From Zygnema circumcarinatum (lineage: Eukaryota > Streptophyta > Zygnematophyceae > Zygnematales > Zygnemataceae): 21,950 nt of DNA. A program made the position numbers and the translations under genes. A model generated the notes under the pieces. The model did no database searches. It saw only the letters and a list, made by a program, of their open reading frames with translations, and was not told the origin of the DNA. The stretch is from positions 1,019,502 through 1,041,451 of the forward strand of contig CM074816.1 in NCBI GenBank assembly GCA_037447605.1. Reading direction: 5' to 3'. This document shows positions 18,274 through 21,950 of this stretch, in pieces (position 1 is the first letter of the stretch; every line of letters begins with the position of its first letter).

Positions 18274-18440
18274 ATCGCAGACCCTCCGCTCTCATAGCCT
18301 CCTCTCCCTCTCTATTCCTCCCTCTCCCTCGCCCTCTCCCTCTCCGTCTCCCTCTCCCTCTCCCTCTCGCGCCCCCTCAGGCAGGCGACCGTCCGCCTCA
18401 CTCCGCCGCCTCTCCCTCGCCTGCCCCCTCTTCTCAGCGA
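18274..18440 (-). promoter_or_regulatory. GA-rich 5' flank / likely 5' UTR of the large gene
   Basis: Directly upstream of the start codon (minus strand) lies a polypurine tract of GAGGGA repeats, about 18300-18370. No TATA box is evident. GA-rich leaders are common near plant transcription starts. The transcription start itself cannot be placed from sequence. Confidence 0.35.
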
Positions 18441-18669
18441 TCCCACGATATCCCAAGTGTGCAAATGTTTTCCGAAGGAAGTACTTTGGATTGCACTTTT
18501 GCGCCCTATTTCACAAGATCTCTGTACGGAATTTGAACTCAGTTCGAGATTCACCGTGGCTGTACGGACACAAATATCGGTCCCCTCACCAGGCGGCGCC
18601 GACTTTGGCGTTTCTCCTCCCGCGGTCGCCGTACTGGGAGGTACTGTACTTCCACTGTACAGTACAGTA

Positions 18670-18711
18670 CAGTAGGACCCCGTCATATTTTCCACCTTCA
18701 AAAGTGCGTCC
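18670..18711. mobile_element. Solo terminus of the same TIR transposon
   Basis: The same 27-bp terminus recurs at 18670-18696, again preceded by TA. It continues into (A/T)TCAAAAGTGCGTCC, which matches the inner sequence of the right end of the 535-1121 element. I found no opposite terminus to the right, so this is a truncated copy or one end of a rearranged element. It lies about 400 bp upstream of the start codon of the large gene. Confidence 0.65.
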
Positions 18712-19790
18712 TGTAGCGTAACGGAGCTGCGTTCGACGGATCCGCGCCCGTTCAGTTGTACTTGACATGTTCATATTCAGTGTCACGGACCGGCCTGATC
18801 CAGGAATTGCCGACGGAAAATGCGAGACGGCGGCGCCATTTGTTGGCGGCCCACGGGACAGCACACCATCCAGCTAGGCGCACTCGGAAGCGCCGCAAGA
18901 TGCCGCCGATTGTCATCAGTTGACCTATCCGAAGGCTCCACGTAGTCAGTCAGGCCTCTCAGTGGGCAGTTGGCCAATCAGAGGCTGTCACTGCTAAGGC
19001 TCAAGATCTATTGTCAGTGTTAAGTAGATGGGATGTCAGTGATGCTTTTTTGTCTTTTAGTGCTGGGCTTAGTATTTGTATTTGCTGTGTGGTTTGTCTT
19101 CTTGTTCTTCTCTTCTTCCTCTTCAGTTCCAGCAACAGATGCTAAGTGTGAGAGAGAGAGAGAGTTCCATGCCATAGATAGAGAGAGAGAGAGAGAGAAA
19201 GAGTCTTCTTGCTGATAGCATTTAGACGTCCCATTCAGCCCAGCCAGACAAAGATTTCAGTGAGAAGATACTTTCATCAGAATGACAATCCTCACCAACC
19301 GCCGGGCCGGGTGACTTTCCAAAATACAACCTTATCTAAGTTGAGTCCCTGCTTCCCTTTGCCGCCACTATGCCAAGCTACCATCTTGTTCTATCCTGCC
19401 TCACATTCCTCCCAATGACCAATGATAATCTCAAGCCTAGCCAAGAGACTAGCCGGTGAGTAGTGACAGTGGGAGGAGAGCCCCTGGGCGAAGGGCTCTG
19501 CGATCGAGTCCACGGCGGGAACATCTTCGTGATCCTCGGCGGCTCGCTGGGCCCGCGCTGCATCTCCGAAGTCTCCCGATCCTCGCTCTATGTCGGCAAA
19601 GTGCACTACGTAACCCCACCCAACCTCTTCATCGGGCCAAAGACGGACGCTGAAAGCCGCATGTACACTGCAGAATTCAGCTCAGCCTCTTTAACCCCAC
19701 TTATCTTGGAAATGAAATAAGGTTTTGCGCATCCACGCATTTGATACGCTAGGTGCTGCCGACCCCCGTGACTCGTGTCATGCTCTCGCC
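18712..19790. other. Gene-free stretch, possibly LTR or promoter of the downstream retroelement
   Basis: No recognised gene. It contains a good CCAAT box (GGCCAATCAG, about 18972-18981), a TC-rich stretch (about 19100-19125) and two GA microsatellites (about 19149-19165 and 19180-19202). These would fit an LTR or leader of the gag remnant that follows, but I found no second LTR copy or clear primer-binding site. Confidence 0.35.
19149..19202. repeat. GA dinucleotide microsatellites
   Basis: Two (GA)n tracts of roughly 16-20 bp are separated by TTCCATGCCATAGATA. Confidence 0.85.
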
Positions 19791-20960
19791 ATGGATGGCG
19801 AGCCGCAATAAGAGGTGGATGCTGCATCTTCAAGTGAGTTTTATGGAGACTTGGGACCTCAAGAAGAACAGGCGATCCGAAATCCAAGGACGGATTCAGA
19901 CTCAGAGGAAGAAGCAGTCAGAGAAAGACTGAAGATGGGCATCACCGAAGAGAACCCTTATCCCAGTCTGGCTTACCTTGAGCAGATCGAAGTCGCATTG
20001 AAGAGCCGTTTAATTTTACTCCAGTGCGTGCTGATGGCCATAAACTGGGCCGGCACCGGAACGATCAAGCTCATAAACGCCTGCCGGGCCGGCCGCCTAC
20101 CGCATGCCGTGGAGGGCAGTGAGTCCGACCTTGAGGTCCCCACCGCTGCCCACCAGAGACATGCCACTCTGAGCCCGGCCGGATAACTACCGCGACTCAG
20201 AGTCCCTTCAAGCGCCGCCAGCCGCAAGAGACGCACCCCACAGCAGAGCAAGGGATTCCTGTAAGACACCTACCCTCCGGGCGTCGCTGCCACAACTTAC
20301 CCAACTGTAGCCCTGTGCGAGCAACCTTCAGGCGGCGGACGCATCGCGAAGCGACCCTCCAGCTTTCAGCAGACCAACCTCAAGCAGAGAAGACACGAGT
20401 CGAGATCTCGAAGTTTCCCACAAGATGGACGAGATGATGACCAAATTGATAGCAATGATTCCTGAAAAGAGTGAGGTGAGGGATACCACGGGCATCATCA
20501 CAAGAGGCTTCACCGGCAAGCAGGAAGATGCGGAAGCCTGGCTGAGACATCTTGAGGAGAAGGCAGCTTAAAGGTGACTCAAGGAAGACCCGGATCAAGC
20601 CGCCCTTTGAGCTACCGGAAGGAGAGGCGCCAATCGAAGTCGCCCCAAACTGGCACGCGTATGTCGCCGCAACCGACAAAGACACATTCAAGCAAGCTTT
20701 TGTGACAACGCCGGATTTCGCATCCAATCACTCGCGACCGACTGGGCTACATAGAGCGCTACGCTGATGAGCCGCCGCTCAATTCACCGGAAGCGCTTCA
20801 GGCGCGATGGCAACAATGACGAGAACTTGCCCACTTTCCCCGGTTCTCCAAAGGGTTCCGCAAGGCCATCACGTAGAAGGATCTCCACTGATCGTGAGCC
20901 GCGCTGACAACCCACCGCCAGATGCCCGGTGCCTTGTTAGAAAGGGCGTGGTTTAATTCT
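19791..20960 (+). pseudogene. Degenerate retroelement gag
   Basis: An ATG in good context (GCCATGG, 19791) reads MDGEPQ-stop-EVDAASSSEFYGDLG. The frame then stays open to 20186 (acidic, EEEAVRERLK). Further on, three shifted frames give capsid-like text: GIITRGFTGKQEDAEAWLRH (to a stop near 20570), then PNWHAYVAATDKDTFKQAF, then YIERYADEPPLNSPEALQAR followed by WQQ-stop-RELAHFP. This order (FxGK..AEAWL, APNW..F..F, ARWQQ..LAHFP) is typical of LTR-retroelement Gag capsids, most likely Gypsy-type. Several stops and frame changes show it is dead. No pol domain appears before the window ends. Confidence 0.6.
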
Positions 20961-21413
20961 ATGATCAAGAGAGAGGCAAGTAACCATTATGTACTGTAAT
21001 TCACATTACATGAACGCCAAGGTGATCCACGACAAGATCGACTTCCTACCAGCGCCTCAAGACAATAATCGCCAATCGTATGATCCCTTACGCTACATCT
21101 TCTGTAGAACAAGCCATCTTTCTCCTGCATCCCCGCCAGACGCCCCGCAACCCTATGCGGTGCTCGCTATAGCCGCTACTCAAGCTTCCCTTCCCCTTTC
21201 CCCCGCACTTCGCGATCCGGCGCATCCCATTGAGCCGTGAATCCTCACATACCGTATGCTTCTCGCCCAGATATTCTGCCTTTATTCCTATCGCAGACAC
21301 CAAGAGAGAGAGAAGTCGCCAGGTCATCTCAGGCTGGGCCGGATGACGAGGCAGGGGTTCTAGAGGGCGCTCGCCTTGCCTCGCTGCCCACCATAACTGC
21401 TGCCGCTAGGACC

Positions 21414-21950
21414 ATGGACTCCGCGACTTCGGCTGCATCACTCGGACATGATGCCCGTGTATGCATGCGGAGACTCTCAAGTGAGAAGGCCCGAAAGGGG
21501 AAAGAGGCAGCTGCAGGGAGCTCACCTGCAGAGATCACCTTCATGGACATGCTCCCGGCTACTCCCACACCACCGAGAACTCCGGCTCCCTTTCGCCCGC
21601 CTCCACCTCCTTCACCCGCTTACACCATCCTGCAACGACCGCCTATCCACCTGCACCCCATGGACTCCCCTTCCCTGACAAACGCATTGGGTGCTGAGCC
21701 CGATCCTGCTGCCCGCTCACGCACTGCCCAGATTGCCGCAGCATTGCAACCGGCTTGGTCCGAATCCCCCATCACTTCAAAAGAGGGTGCTCAAGCCTGG
21801 ATCGCCGAGATTGCAAATGCCTTGCGCAGGCTCCCTGTCAACCAAAGTGATCCTCATTCACATCCCCTGCCATTCCTCCCTGCCGATGTCAACGGCGCCA
21901 GCTCCTCTGGCACGGCTCCACCGGTCGCCACCCCTTTCCGGAGAACTTCA
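21414..21950 (+). CDS. Partial Pro-rich ORF running off the right edge
   Basis: The ATG at 21414 is in a near-ideal context (AGGACCATGG). The frame opens at 21234 and has no stop to the window edge, giving at least 179 codons. The start is MDSATSAASLGHDARVCMRR. A basic segment (SSEKARKGKEAAAG) is followed by a Pro-rich stretch (PATPTPPRTPAPFRPPPPPS) and then a helical-looking segment (GAQAWIAEIANALRRLP). No family is recognised. Its position just after a gag remnant, plus a weak AWL/AWI-type resemblance, makes a second retroelement gag plausible. A host gene cannot be excluded. Confidence 0.45.
   Translation, partial: MDSATSAASLGHDARVCMRRLSSEKARKGKEAAAGSSPAEITFMDMLPATPTPPRTPAPFRPPPPPSPAYTILQRPPIHLHPMDSPSLTNALGAEPDPAARSRTAQIAAALQPAWSESPITSKEGAQAWIAEIANALRRLPVNQSDPHSHPLPFLPADVNGASSSGTAPPVATPFRRTS

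Noticed and set aside
18200-18721. 173-codon plus-strand ORF (SPSPSP-rich)
   Set aside because: It is antisense to the signal-peptide exon and its GA-rich leader, runs into the solo transposon terminus, and has no recognisable domain.

Overview
The window looks like nuclear DNA of a green-lineage eukaryote. GT-AG introns split one large gene. That gene carries Hyp-rich (SPPPP-type) modules and a legume-type (L-type) lectin domain, and its neighbours are Copia-type and other LTR-retroelement remnants. Moderate GC, plant-style telobox motifs (AAACCCTAA-like) and a plant-type tRNA-Met primer-binding site favour a streptophyte alga or early land plant over a GC-rich volvocine alga. The exact organism is inference.

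Layout. 1-530: gene-free, with a TGACGTCA motif and a cluster of TTGAC (W-box-like) motifs. 535-1121: a short non-autonomous DNA transposon with 27-bp terminal inverted repeats flanked by TA (pogo/Tigger-like by appearance). 1130-4697: a decayed Copia LTR retrotransposon with both LTRs, a primer-binding site, gag, zinc knuckle, protease and RT-RNase H remnants; its integrase region is replaced by unrelated AT-rich DNA. 4698-5232: no recognised gene. 5233-18273 (minus strand): one 14-exon gene, the main content of the window. 18274-19790: gene 5' flank, a solo copy of the transposon terminus, and unrecognised DNA. 19791-21230: a stop-ridden retroelement gag. 21414 to the right edge: an open, Pro-rich partial ORF of unknown function.

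The large gene is reconstructed by hand from splice sites. All 13 introns are GT-AG and the codon phases agree across every junction. The predicted product is about 2,370 residues. From the N-terminus it has a signal peptide, an L-type lectin domain, a first Pro-rich spacer, an IPT/TIG domain, an EGF-like module and a putative-Ig (He_PIG-like) domain. A long series of beta-sandwich and linker segments follows, and the protein ends in a second, about 380-residue Pro-rich tail. The middle body resembles very large secreted bacterial proteins of the CARDB / carboxypeptidase-regulatory-like type. The whole reads as a secreted cell-wall or extracellular-matrix lectin-glycoprotein. Two frame lesions are present: a single missing base near 7170 and an irregular unit of the 36-bp repeat at 5741-5793. 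The gene is therefore either a very young pseudogene or an intact gene with sequence or assembly errors.
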